Below are positions 8,179 to 15,509 of a DNA stretch of 64,000 nucleotides, piece after piece (positions within the stretch are counted from its first letter, which is position 1; the number at the start of each line of letters is the position of its first letter). Below the pieces are notes generated by a model. That model was given only the letters and a program-made list of their open reading frames with translations. It had not been told where the DNA came from and did not search any database. The position numbers and the translations under genes were made by a program. Location: assembly GCA_021783235.1 (NCBI GenBank), contig JAJXUD010000001.1:183569-247568 (forward strand), read 5' to 3'. Source of the stretch: Myxococcales bacterium. Lineage in GTDB: Bacteria > Myxococcota > Myxococcia > Myxococcales > JAKAPL01.

Positions 8179-8390
8179 GCGTGCTCCTTGGCTGTGGCGA
8201 GCGTGAGCTCGCGGGTGACCTCGCGTCGGACGAGGATCTGTTGCTCGAGCCGACCGATGCGCCGCTCGAGCGGGGTGAGATTGCGCGTGAGCACGTCCTC
8301 TACGGCGCGCGTGAAGAGTACCTTCGCGGCCCAGAGGCAGCCGCCAGACAGGGCGGCCGACGCGGCTCCGATGATGAGCTCCCGCATCAT
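8175..8390 (-). CDS. Element A small membrane protein with coiled-coil tail
   Basis: A 71-aa protein starting ATG-ATG at 8390, overlapping the transglycosylase stop. N-terminal hydrophobic helix (IIGAASAALSGGCLWAAKVL), then an amphipathic coiled coil (TPLERRIGRLEQQILVRREV). The element B counterpart (25013-25213) has the same TM-plus-coil plan (LRAVETGLRSCLERVTRLE). TM plus coiled coil right after a muralytic enzyme is reminiscent of spanin or holin-like lysis proteins, but no family is recognised. Confidence 0.7.
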   Translation of the reverse strand: MMRELIIGAASAALSGGCLWAAKVLFTRAVEDVLTRNLTPLERRIGRLEQQILVRREVTRELTLATAKEHA

Positions 8391-9004
8391 GCGAGGTCCC
8401 ATCCAAACGAGGCCGCCAGCGCGACCGCTCGATTGCCGTAGTCGACGGCGGCCGGGTTTGGGTTCGGGCCGACGGAGTGTGGACCGCCGTTGTGGACGCG
8501 GAAGGCAAGCGCCATGTCGTTCCCCGCCGGCGGCATGTCCTCGCGGAGGAAGAACTCCGCCGCGTGCCAGGCCCACTCGTAGAGCTCGAGCCCCTGGGTG
8601 TCGACGCCTGCGTACGCCTCGCGCGCGGCCAGCGAATCGGGAGCGACGCCGGCGGGCGGCGCCCAGAAGCCAAGCTTGATGGCGTTGACGCGCTCGATTT
8701 GCCACGGGGAGATGGACGGACCGCCCGGGGCAAGGTGCGGGTTCGCGTCGCCCACTCCGCCATTGAAGGACCGCTCCGTGGCAGCGAGGACGAGCAGCGC
8801 GCGCATGACGTCGACGGCCCTTGCGAGCTCGGCGGGCGAGAGAGGCCGCATCGCCCGGATGACGCCGTAGATCACCGGGAGGCGGAGCGCGTCGACGTGC
8901 GGGTTCCCCGTGCGGAGGAGCTGCATCAGATCCATCACGAGCGCGGCTCCTCCGGCGAGGACGACGCCGGCGACGGCGAGCAGGGCGAAGACCGTCCGCC
9001 GCAC
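8387..9004 (-). CDS. Element A membrane-anchored lysozyme-like transglycosylase
   Basis: A 205-aa protein from GTG 9004, which follows the upstream TGA by one base. An N-terminal TM helix (VFALLAVAGVVLAGGAALVM) precedes a lysozyme-like domain. Key parts: a putative catalytic Glu in ATERSFNGG, the motif APGGPSISPWQIERVNAIKLG and a late HNGG. The same landmarks occur in element B's protein (HQESGG, APGGPSVGPGQVEYATAKEL, YNGG), which supports both as goose-lysozyme/SLT-type peptidoglycan cleaving enzymes. FLiP and PRD1 also carry lytic transglycosylases. Likely role: local wall opening at entry or release. Confidence 0.75.
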   Translation of the reverse strand: MRRTVFALLAVAGVVLAGGAALVMDLMQLLRTGNPHVDALRLPVIYGVIRAMRPLSPAELARAVDVMRALLVLAATERSFNGGVGDANPHLAPGGPSISPWQIERVNAIKLGFWAPPAGVAPDSLAAREAYAGVDTQGLELYEWAWHAAEFFLREDMPPAGNDMALAFRVHNGGPHSVGPNPNPAAVDYGNRAVALAASFGWDLA

Positions 9005-9005
9005 G

Positions 9006-9332
9006 TCACGGGACCGCCCGGAGCTCGAGGCCCATGATGGCGAGGAGCAGCACGGCGCCGACCCCGCCGACGATCCAGAGCGTCTTGCCCAGCCCGGTTC
9101 CGATCTCCTGCTCGGTCTTCTTGGCTGCCTTCTCGACGATGCCCTTCGACTGCTCCGCCTGCTTTGCCTGCGCCTTGACCTGCTGTGCGGCCTGCGGGTC
9201 GAGTCCCTGGTCTTTGGCCGTCTGCGAGCCGTAGACATCGGCGGCGAGGGTGGACTTGCCGCCGAAGTAGTGGTCGACGAGGTCGCCCGTGCCGGCGAGC
9301 CCAAGCTCAAAGTTCTGGAACGCGGATGCCAC
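9006..9332 (-). CDS. Element A C-terminally anchored membrane protein
   Basis: A 108-aa protein from GTG 9332. A polar Ala/Gln/Lys-rich helical region (about 35-75) is followed by a C-terminal TM helix (LWIVGGVGAVLLLAIMGLEL). Element B has a 109-aa protein with the same C-terminal-TM plan in the same position (24163-24492), just before the transglycosylase. Probably a virion membrane protein; no family recognised. Confidence 0.65.
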   Translation of the reverse strand: MASAFQNFELGLAGTGDLVDHYFGGKSTLAADVYGSQTAKDQGLDPQAAQQVKAQAKQAEQSKGIVEKAAKKTEQEIGTGLGKTLWIVGGVGAVLLLAIMGLELRAVP

Positions 9333-10094
9333 TCAGCGCGCCCCGTAAATCGTCATGCGGCCGGCCACTCCCGCCGGGGTATTGGTCCCGGTCTGAAAGA
9401 GCACCTGGACCAGCGGAGGGCATCGGATCGGGGAGTAGAACCACAGTGGATTTGTGCCGCCCGAAACGCTGGACCCGGGATTGGAGCCGCCCAATTGAAA
9501 GATCGCTTGTCCGCCGGACGGAGCTGCGAGTCCGCCATTGGCGAGCATGAATTGCGTCCCGTCAGAGCGCACCCCGAGGACGGTCAGCGCGGTCCCGCCT
9601 GAGGTAAGTACACCGATTTCCGTCTCGATAACGATGTATGGAAAGTCCGACACGTCAAGGATGCCGGAGTCCACGATCGTCGCTAACGACCCTGGCGTGT
9701 TGCCCGTCCCGTCGAAAAGCTGCTTCGCGGCGGATGCTTGCAGCGGAGCGATATTCCCGAGACGATCGAGGCCCGCCACGGCCAGGGGATTCTCCGATGG
9801 CACGCCGCCGGTCGGATCTGGGCCGTAGACGACGCCGGAGGCCTGCGGGGCATCGGGCAGCTCGAGCAGGTCGGACTCCGAGCTGGCGATCCAAATCGAG
9901 AGCGGCATGGCGCCGGCCTGAAAGACCACCTGCGCGCGCGCGCGATTCCACGCCTGCTTCGAGAGCTGCATCGGGAGCCAGAGGCCGCCCTCGGGCTGGT
10001 AGGTCGCGGCTCCAATCGCCGACGCCGGCGAGAAGCCCCACACCGGCCCCGGGACGAGGATCTGCGCGCCTGCGGCGATCTTCTGGAGGCGCAT
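9333..10094 (-). CDS. Element A beta-rich protein, candidate spike or minor capsid protein
   Basis: A 253-aa protein without TM or signal, rich in Gly, Ser, Thr, Pro and short beta-prone stretches (YIVIETEIGVLTSGGTALTV, PLVQVLFQTGTNTPAGVAGR). It sits between the small Gly-rich protein and the C-terminally anchored protein, as the 289-aa beta-rich protein does in element B. In PM2-type phages the vertex spike is a separate beta-rich protein; that role is an inference from composition and position. Codon use and GC resemble neighbours. Confidence 0.65.
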   Translation of the reverse strand: MRLQKIAAGAQILVPGPVWGFSPASAIGAATYQPEGGLWLPMQLSKQAWNRARAQVVFQAGAMPLSIWIASSESDLLELPDAPQASGVVYGPDPTGGVPSENPLAVAGLDRLGNIAPLQASAAKQLFDGTGNTPGSLATIVDSGILDVSDFPYIVIETEIGVLTSGGTALTVLGVRSDGTQFMLANGGLAAPSGGQAIFQLGGSNPGSSVSGGTNPLWFYSPIRCPPLVQVLFQTGTNTPAGVAGRMTIYGAR

Positions 10095-10095
10095 G

Positions 10096-10617
10096 TCAGC
10101 TCCCCCCGAACGAACTGCGCGCCTGCGACCCGAGCGTCCGCGTGAACCCGCCCGGCGCCGGCGGGTTGAACGTCGGCGTCGGTGGGGGGTTGAACTGCGA
10201 CGGTGGCCCCGGGTTCGCCGGCGACGAGCCGCCGCCGAAGACGCCCGAGAGCGCCCCGCCCCCCATGATGGCGAGCGCGGCGGTCGAGGTCATCTTCGAA
10301 CCCTGCGTCAAGGATCCGAGGAGGGCCTCGTCGCGAGCATCGAGGCCTCCCATTGTCCCGTTGTCGATGAGCGACTTCCCGAAGCCGAAGGCGTTGAGCG
10401 CGGGAATCGTCTCGACGGTGGCGCCGAGACCCACCTCGGCGCCGCGACCAATGGCGGTCCCTACGTCGCCCAGGGCGGCGCCGACGTTGCCCTTCGCGAG
10501 GTCCTTACCACTCTTGGCGAGCTCCGTGGCCGTGACCTTGGCCGATGCGCCGACGGCGTCGACCGCTGTTTTCGCCGGCGACAGGAGCTTACCCGCCCAC
10601 GTGTTCCAGAAGCTCAC
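10096..10617 (-). CDS. Element A Ala/Gly-rich structural-type protein
   Basis: A 173-aa protein from ATG 10617. Helical Ala/Lys/Gly-rich N-terminal part (GLGATVETIPALNAFGFGKS), a hydrophobic Gly-rich segment (TSTAALAIMGGGALSGVFGG), then a Pro/Asn/Thr tail. It occupies the place of the larger Ala-rich protein of element B (21782-22855). A membrane-interacting virion protein is plausible; function not recognised. Confidence 0.6.
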   Translation of the reverse strand: MSFWNTWAGKLLSPAKTAVDAVGASAKVTATELAKSGKDLAKGNVGAALGDVGTAIGRGAEVGLGATVETIPALNAFGFGKSLIDNGTMGGLDARDEALLGSLTQGSKMTSTAALAIMGGGALSGVFGGGSSPANPGPPSQFNPPPTPTFNPPAPGGFTRTLGSQARSSFGGS

Positions 10618-10618
10618 G

Positions 10619-10867
10619 TTAGAACGCCGACACCAGCTGGCTGGCGCTGCTGATCAGCCCTGGCGCGGCGGAGACGAGCGCGTTCAGGTTGAAGCCTCCG
10701 CCGGCCGCGGGCGCGGCCGCCGGCGCCGCAGGCGCGGCCGCCGGCGAGCTCGAGCTCGAGCTCGCCGAGCTGCTTTTCCTGCCCTTCCAGAACTCCCAGG
10801 CGGCGAACCCGCCGCCGGCGACGGCGACGGGAGCCGCGATGAGAGCGATGATCGTGCCGGTCTTCAT
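10619..10867 (-). CDS. Element A small membrane protein after the capsid gene
   Basis: An 82-aa protein from ATG 10867. N-terminal TM helix (GTIIALIAAPVAVAGGGFAAW), short basic stretch, poly-Ser run and Ala/Pro linker, then a hydrophobic C-terminal helix (LNALVSAAPGLISSASQLV). In element B three tiny membrane proteins (75, 44 and 57 aa) occupy this place. Clusters of such proteins after the capsid gene are characteristic of membrane-containing tailless phages. Confidence 0.65.
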   Translation of the reverse strand: MKTGTIIALIAAPVAVAGGGFAAWEFWKGRKSSSASSSSSSPAAAPAAPAAAPAAGGGFNLNALVSAAPGLISSASQLVSAF

Positions 10868-10904
10868 GTGACCTCTCGTGCAGCGGGAGACTGCCTGGCG
10901 CCGA

Positions 10905-12365
10905 CTAGAAGATCGAAGCGATGCGCTGGACGAGCGCCTGCGCCGTCACGTTGGCCACCTTCAGCTGGCCCTGGTTCTCGACGCCGTGCCCCAGGATCTT
11001 CTGCGCCATCTGCATGTGGAAGATCGTCCCGATGCCGCCGCCCCGGTTCGAGCTCGCGTAGCCGGGCATCGCGGCCGTCAGCCACTTCACCGCGTGGGCG
11101 AGCGACGCCGTCCCTGCCGACGAGTCGAGCCCGCCAGGGTGGTTGGCCGCCGCGCTCTGCGCCGATGCCGCGAGGTAGGACGGCACGTCGTCCACCGGCG
11201 GCGCACCCCGCGCGAAGATCGTGCCGGGCGCGAGGTCGTAGCCGGGGTGGCCCTCGCGCAGCACCGAGAGGGGAGCGATGGCCCCGACGTGCTCGGGGAC
11301 GCGCTTCCCCTCCGCGCCGAACCTCGTGGCCAGCCGGAACTTCTTCGGGCCGTGCTCGCTCCCAAGCAGGTTGGTGCCGACGCGGGAGACCGAGGACTTC
11401 GTGTTCTTCTCAACGTAGACGACGCAGAGCTTCGGCGCCGTGAGATCGTCGTTCGGCTGGCTGAAGACCAGCTCGTCCGCCGAATCGAGCGAGGCGAGCT
11501 CGTCGAACGCCGGGGCGACGTAGAGCGGCGTCGCGAGCGAGCTCCAGTCGAAGCTACCGAGCGGCAAGTCCTCGAAGTAGCTCGAAAGAACCTGCGCCGC
11601 AGTCGCGATGCCCTGCATCCGGCGGCCGTCGGCGTCGATCGTGAAGAGCGTGAGCGGCGAGGCGGCCGCCGCGTAGCCCTGATCCATGACGGCGAGGATC
11701 GAGCCGCCGGCGCCGGTCGGCAGGGGGATGTTGATCCCGGCCGTGGTGGTCTCGCGCAGCTTCGGGACGGTCGCCCAGTCGTCACCGTCGGCGGGGATGT
11801 CGTCGAAGATGACGAGGACCGGAACGTTCGTGGCGTTCGCGACGGAGACTTTGCCCCCGTCGAACGTCGGGATCGCGCCGGGCGTCAGAGCGAGCTGCAG
11901 CTGCTTCATCTGCGAGGCGCCGGGGCAGGTGTCGTGCATCCGCGACCCGAGCCGCTCGAAGCTGAATGAACGGACGATCTCGACGATGGGCGTCAGCGAG
12001 CCCCCCGCCGGCACCGCGACCTGGCCGGCGGCAACGGACGAGAGCGGGATGTTGGAAATCTTGAAGTCCTGCTCCTCGAGGACCCCTTGGAGGAGCCGAA
12101 GCAGCGGGAAGGGCGTGTTCGGGTCGACCACCTCCGGCTCCGTGTCGCCGAACTGGAGGGAGAGATTGCCGGCGATCGCTGCGGCGAGGGTGGCGCAGTC
12201 TGCCGGGGTCATGTTGTAGGCCGCGGCATCGGTCGAGGTCAGCTGCGGAGAGCAGCGCAGGCGAATCCGCGTGCACTTGCGGCCGGCGTCGAAGCGGATC
12301 GGCTTCTGGAGGACGCCGGGGGCGCCACTGCCGAGAGCGACGGAGAACTGATTGGCCTGCTTCAT
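10905..12365 (-). CDS. Element A probable major capsid protein
   Basis: A 486-aa protein from ATG 12365, the largest of the element, with no signal, TM or enzyme motif. It aligns in pattern with the 430-aa product of element B: near the N-terminus an SL-x-FG segment (NLSLQFGDTE; B: FSLAFGKEK), then a motif SFERLGSRMH...GASQMKQLQL (B: IPFEAWRMLN...GYSQFKTL), and acidic DIPADGDDW (B: VDEGDDVV). Position directly after the packaging-type ATPase and membrane peptide, and length, suggest the major capsid protein. A double jelly-roll fold is a hypothesis to test by structure prediction. Confidence 0.6.
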   Translation of the reverse strand: MKQANQFSVALGSGAPGVLQKPIRFDAGRKCTRIRLRCSPQLTSTDAAAYNMTPADCATLAAAIAGNLSLQFGDTEPEVVDPNTPFPLLRLLQGVLEEQDFKISNIPLSSVAAGQVAVPAGGSLTPIVEIVRSFSFERLGSRMHDTCPGASQMKQLQLALTPGAIPTFDGGKVSVANATNVPVLVIFDDIPADGDDWATVPKLRETTTAGINIPLPTGAGGSILAVMDQGYAAAASPLTLFTIDADGRRMQGIATAAQVLSSYFEDLPLGSFDWSSLATPLYVAPAFDELASLDSADELVFSQPNDDLTAPKLCVVYVEKNTKSSVSRVGTNLLGSEHGPKKFRLATRFGAEGKRVPEHVGAIAPLSVLREGHPGYDLAPGTIFARGAPPVDDVPSYLAASAQSAAANHPGGLDSSAGTASLAHAVKWLTAAMPGYASSNRGGGIGTIFHMQMAQKILGHGVENQGQLKVANVTAQALVQRIASIF

Positions 12366-12427
12366 CGAATACCTCTTCGCGTTGGACTACGTTCGGGGGG
12401 GGGTGCCTTTGGGGGGGTTCGGCGCTC

Positions 12428-12550
12428 TCAGCCCGTGGTGGCGGGCTTGAGCCTGCCGATCTTCGGGATCCCGCTGTAGGCGGCGGCGACGGCGCCGCCG
12501 GCGAAGGCGAGCAGGGTGGCGGTGACGAGCATCCAGGTCTTGATCTTCAC
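12428..12550 (-). CDS. Element A 40-aa membrane peptide
   Basis: Starts at GTG 12550, overlapping the ATPase stop (GTGA), and ends at 12428. One TM helix (MLVTATLLAFAGGAVAAAY) and a short basic tail (IPKIGRLKPATTG). Element B has a 51-aa membrane peptide in exactly the same place between ATPase and capsid gene. It is too small for a family call; conserved position in both elements supports it being real. Confidence 0.65.
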   Translation of the reverse strand: MKIKTWMLVTATLLAFAGGAVAAAYSGIPKIGRLKPATTG

Positions 12551-13239
12551 GACGTCTCCTCTTTGCGGTCGCCCTGCTTCCAGAGGACCGGCGGGTTGCC
12601 CTTCTTGAACGTGGCGAGAGAGGCCGCGACAACGCGACCGATCTTCGGCGCGAGTAGCGCGAGGTCGCCCTCGTCCTCCTGCGCGAACAGCAGCGCGCGC
12701 GTGACGTTGCGCCGCGCGTCCTTGCAAATCCGACCCCACCCCTGCGCGATGAGGATGAGCCTGATCCCGGCATGGCCGCCGCCGGTCGAGAGGCGATTGA
12801 TGAGGGGGACGGCGAGGCGCGAGTAGAGGCCCCCTTCCTCGAGGACGACGTCGACGTCGCCGGCGGCCCAGCACCAATCGAGCGCGCGAGAGACGCGGCG
12901 GCCGAGTTCGGCCTCGTCCAGCGTGTGCGGGTCGAGGACCACCCTGCAGCGCGACGCGCGCAGGGGCGCGCAGCGGGCCTCGACGAGCTCCTCGTAGGTC
13001 CAGGCGTCGCCCTGCCAGGTCCGCCGGCGGGCCTGCCCGGCCGCGGCCCGGCGGCGGTCGAGCGACGAGTAGGGATCGAAGACGACGAGGCGAGGCGAGC
13101 CGGCGAGGCCCCGCTGCACGATGGTCGTCTTCCCGAAGCCCGAGAGTCCGCAGGCGGCGAGGGTGCCACCGTCCTCGAGGGCGCTGACATGCTGGGCGGC
13201 GGGCGAAAGGAGGGCTGCCATGAGAAGGGCGAGGGTCAC
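12547..13239 (-). CDS. Element A packaging-type P-loop ATPase
   Basis: A 230-aa P-loop protein from GTG 13239. Walker A CGLSGFGKTT (about 29-38), strand VVFDPYSS after it, a Walker B-like VDVVLEEGGLYSR, and a sensor-like RLILIAQGWGR. Element B's 234-aa ATPase shares these landmarks (CGLPRSGKS, VVFDPYGD, LDLVAEEASLYSR, RLILITQSIG). Length and layout fit the P9/A32-like genome-packaging ATPases of tailless phages (PRD1 P9 and PM2 P9 are of similar size), and there is no C-terminal TM as in inovirus Zot proteins. Function inferred from fold type and position before the capsid gene. Confidence 0.75.
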   Translation of the reverse strand: MTLALLMAALLSPAAQHVSALEDGGTLAACGLSGFGKTTIVQRGLAGSPRLVVFDPYSSLDRRRAAAGQARRRTWQGDAWTYEELVEARCAPLRASRCRVVLDPHTLDEAELGRRVSRALDWCWAAGDVDVVLEEGGLYSRLAVPLINRLSTGGGHAGIRLILIAQGWGRICKDARRNVTRALLFAQEDEGDLALLAPKIGRVVAASLATFKKGNPPVLWKQGDRKEETS

Positions 13240-13691
13240 GCCGGGGCCACCGGGGAGACGGGGTCATTCAGGCCGGCGGCGGCGCGCATGAGCGCCTTCC
13301 GGCCGAAGGCGCAGGCGACCGCGCCGAACTTGACGAGCTTCGATCCGGCGCCCTGCGTCCACTCGCAGAGGAGCCCGGCGAGCTCCTCCGAGGCGTCGTC
13401 CGTGCCGTCGGCCAGCGCGGCGCCGATGTCGCGCGAGGCGAAGGTGCCGACGATGACGGCGATTCCGAGGAGCGCCGTGTCCGTGACCCGACGCATCGAT
13501 CGGCGGTAGGCATCGGGCACGGCGGCGGGCTCGGGGCTGACCGCGGCCGCGGAGGGGGGAGGGGCGCCGTCGTCCTGGTCGCGCGTCTCGGCGAGCTCGG
13601 CCGTGGCCTCGTCGAGCTCGGCCGTGGCCTCGTCGAGGCTCCTCTCGAGGAGCTCGGGGTCGGCGGGAGTGACGGGACGAAGCTGCGCCAT
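13236..13691 (-). CDS. Element A Pro/Glu-rich protein with hydrophobic helix
   Basis: A 151-aa protein; ATG 13691 chosen, with an in-frame GTG at 13700 as alternative. Acidic repeat LDEATAELDEATAELAE, Pro/Ala linker, then a hydrophobic helix (DTALLGIAVIVGTFASRDI) and a C-terminal helical part. First gene of the late cluster, overlapping the ATPase by 4 bp. Element B has a 167-aa Pro/Ala-rich protein at the same place (18564-19067). Role unknown. Confidence 0.65.
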   Translation of the reverse strand: MAQLRPVTPADPELLERSLDEATAELDEATAELAETRDQDDGAPPPSAAAVSPEPAAVPDAYRRSMRRVTDTALLGIAVIVGTFASRDIGAALADGTDDASEELAGLLCEWTQGAGSKLVKFGAVACAFGRKALMRAAAGLNDPVSPVAPA

Positions 13692-13726
13692 GGCCCGCAC
13701 CGTGCCCGGGAGACGCCACGGGCGGA

Positions 13727-13762
13727 AGCGACAAGAGCGACAAGAGCGACAAGAGCGATAGG
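13727..13762 (+). repeat. 9-bp tandem repeats in the regulatory gap of element A
   Basis: Three perfect copies of agcgacaag (13727-13753) and a fourth degenerate one (agcgatagg) lie in the gap between the leftward late cluster and the rightward HTH gene. A likely operator or iteron set for the neighbouring HTH protein. Element B has a different short tandem repeat at the equivalent gap. Confidence 0.55.
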
Positions 13763-13810
13763 GTGGCGGAAGCCGGCTTAGACTGGCGTGCGATGACCGA
13801 GGGAGGCCGC

Positions 13811-13978
13811 GTGAACCGAAAGTGGGTCGACACAGGGGAAGCTGCGCGCGCCGAGTCCGTCACGCGCCGCACCGTCGAGCGCTGGGCACGCGAGCAGCGG
13901 ATCCTCGCGCGACGAGCGACGCGCCAGTCCCCCTGGCGCATCGCCGTCGACGGCGAAGGGTTTACGATCGAGCGCTAG
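13811..13978 (+). CDS. Element A small HTH regulator (excisionase/MerR-like)
   Basis: A 55-aa protein. The GTG at 13811 is preferred because GGGAGG lies 5 bp upstream; an ATG at 13793 and GTG at 13763 are alternatives. The core VDTGEAARAESVTRRTVERW followed by AREQRI is a MerR/excisionase-type helix-turn-helix. Element B carries a related 63-aa protein (VTVGRAARLVEVDERTIYRW), likewise transcribed against the rest of the element. The stop overlaps the convergent gene by 4 bp (CTAG). Probably controls the switch between early and late clusters. Confidence 0.75.
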   Translation: MNRKWVDTGEAARAESVTRRTVERWAREQRILARRATRQSPWRIAVDGEGFTIER

Positions 13979-14337
13979 AACAGCCGGGCACTGACGACGC
14001 CCGTGCGCGTCGCCGAGGCGCTGCCCTCTTTCGCCTCGAGCCGGAGGAGCTCGGTCGGCGTCGGCTTGCGCGAAAACTGAGCCGTGAAGGTGACGCCGTC
14101 CACCAGGAGCTCGACGTGCTCAATCACGAGCGGATGAGCCGGCGCAAAGCGGATCTGCATCATCGAGACCGCCGCGTGGCGCTTCCCGCCGAGGGACTCG
14201 AGTCGGTCGACGGCCTCCCTGCTGTCGAATCCCAGCGCGACGCTCGGAAATTCCCCGTGCGGGAGCGATAACACCTTCGCAGCGAGGATCTTCAGGAAGG
14301 ACAGCGGGCGCTCCTCAAACAGGGGTTCGGCGGACAT
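13975..14337 (-). CDS. Element A early protein, 120 aa, unknown
   Basis: Starts at ATG 14337 with a GAGGTGA ribosome-binding site. Mixed alpha/beta soluble sequence without TM or Cys clusters (for example VALGFDSREAVDRLESLGGK and VIEHVELLVDGVTFTAQFSR). In element B a 108-aa helical protein follows the Zn-ribbon gene, but I see no convincing similarity. Could be a DNA-binding or regulatory early protein; no family recognised. Confidence 0.65.
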   Translation of the reverse strand: MSAEPLFEERPLSFLKILAAKVLSLPHGEFPSVALGFDSREAVDRLESLGGKRHAAVSMMQIRFAPAHPLVIEHVELLVDGVTFTAQFSRKPTPTELLRLEAKEGSASATRTGVVSARLF

Positions 14338-14340
14338 ACG

Positions 14341-14793
14341 TCACCTCGGAGAAGGGGCGCGCGGCCCCGGTGAAACCCCGTCCGGATGGCCGGGGCATGG
14401 GATCGTCGACGTGCATGGGCCGTAGGGTGCCCGCGACGCGCCGCAGAGGCGCAGCTCGTCGACGAAAAAGGAGCCGCAGTCGCACGGCTCCCAGCAGAGA
14501 ACGTCGGAGCTGAGGACGCGCAGCGGCTCCCAATAGGCCGCTCGAAGCCGCCGGCAGTGGCGGCAAAACCGGCCGATGTAGATCGTCACGCCGAGCGAGA
14601 GCTGGCTGGTAGGAGCGGGCACTAAACCTCCGGCGGTAATGCGCTCGGCGGCGTAGAGCTCGTCGGCGAGCTCCGCTAGGTCCCCGCGCTCGAGCAGCTC
14701 GCGCATCCACTGAATCCGCCCCTGCCAGGCGCGGCGCAGCTCTGCGACGCGCCTCATAGTAGTTTCCAATCGAGCCCGCTCGTCTCGCGTCAC
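14341..14793 (-). CDS. Element A Zn-ribbon protein with helical N-terminus
   Basis: A 150-aa protein from GTG 14793, coupled to the preceding frame (GTGA). N-terminal helices (ETTMRRVAELRRAWQGRIQW), then a CxxC pair (FCRHC), a second Cys group (CWEPCDC) and a terminal LCGASRAPYGPCTSTIPCPGH. Element B's 17093-17737 product has the same plan with CRRC, CPLC and LCGREISGSRHCTAIAPCLYH. The shared ending LCG-x(7,8)-CT-x-I-x-PC-x2-H marks a conserved early protein family of these elements, probably zinc-binding and perhaps DNA-binding. Confidence 0.7.
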   Translation of the reverse strand: MTRDERARLETTMRRVAELRRAWQGRIQWMRELLERGDLAELADELYAAERITAGGLVPAPTSQLSLGVTIYIGRFCRHCRRLRAAYWEPLRVLSSDVLCWEPCDCGSFFVDELRLCGASRAPYGPCTSTIPCPGHPDGVSPGPRAPSPR

Positions 14794-15509
14794 GGGGAAC
14801 CTCCCGACGGCGAGGCTCGCTCGGAATCGACGAGGCGCCAGAACTCACCCGCCTCGGGGGAGCAGCTCGAGCTGAGTGCACTCGACGCAGGAGCAGAGGA
14901 ATCCGAGCTCGCGGAACGAGCGGACCCGGGCACAGCAGAGGAACCGCCAGCGATGGCGCGAGACGCGCTCGAGCTTTGCCCGGACGCAACAGCGGGAGCA
15001 GATCCATTCGCGGGGGTTGAAGGCCGGGGTTGGGGCTGGCATGGCTCCTCCGTTCTCCGCACGTCGGCGAGAAAATCCTGCACGATCTGCTCGGGCGATC
15101 TGGGATCCGGGACGAGCTCGAGGCGGCGAGGCGGAGCAGCCGTCCGGCGGAGCTCCGAGATGGCCGCCTTCGCCCGGGTGAGTTCGGCGAGCAGCTCGCG
15201 CTTCTCATGGACGCGCGTGGCCACCGCGGAGCTCAGCTCCGCGTCGCGCTCCCGAAGCTGGCGTTCCAGAAATGCGATCTTTCGTGCGCGAGCCCGCGCC
15301 TTTGCCTGTGCGACGGGAGCCCATCCCCCATCGAGAGCCCCGGCGTCGAGCGGCTTCGGTTCGCCCGCAGGCGGCGGGGGCGCTTTCGGCTCAGAAACGG
15401 GCGCCGGCGGCGCCGGCGCTCCTCCTGCATCCCCCCATACCCCCGAAAGGCTAGAAGCTATGATCGAAGCCTCTTGATCTACAGACAGAGGCGTAGTGCA
15501 CAACGCCAC
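14790..15509 (-). CDS. Element A first early gene: coiled-coil protein, start uncertain
   Basis: An open frame ending at a TGA that overlaps the Zn-ribbon gene start (GTGA). The middle carries a charged coiled coil (KIAFLERQLRERDAELSSAV and RELLAELTRAKAAISELRR), flanked by Pro/Ala linkers. The frame is open up to 15746, across the junction repeat; GTG 15509 is the first start after the repeat and gives 239 aa. It occupies the place of Rep in element B but has no HUH or nuclease motif. The last 60 residues are Ser/Ala-rich and overlap the nested Cys-rich gene. Confidence 0.4.
   Translation of the reverse strand: MALCTTPLSVDQEASIIASSLSGVWGDAGGAPAPPAPVSEPKAPPPPAGEPKPLDAGALDGGWAPVAQAKARARARKIAFLERQLRERDAELSSAVATRVHEKRELLAELTRAKAAISELRRTAAPPRRLELVPDPRSPEQIVQDFLADVRRTEEPCQPQPRPSTPANGSAPAVASGQSSSASRAIAGGSSAVPGSARSASSDSSAPASSALSSSCSPEAGEFWRLVDSERASPSGGSP
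14845..15042 (-). CDS. Small Cys-rich (Zn-ribbon-like) protein nested in a longer frame
   Basis: A 65-aa product from ATG 15042 with an excellent GGAGGA ribosome-binding site 4 bp upstream. It has nine Cys in paired arrangement (CSRCC, FLCC, FLCSCVEC), compatible with one or two zinc ribbons. It lies entirely inside the frame 14790-15509 on the same strand. Either both are used, or the longer frame really ends earlier. Element B also has a Cys-rich 64-aa early protein (17864-18058). Confidence 0.5.
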   Translation of the reverse strand: MPAPTPAFNPREWICSRCCVRAKLERVSRHRWRFLCCARVRSFRELGFLCSCVECTQLELLPRGG

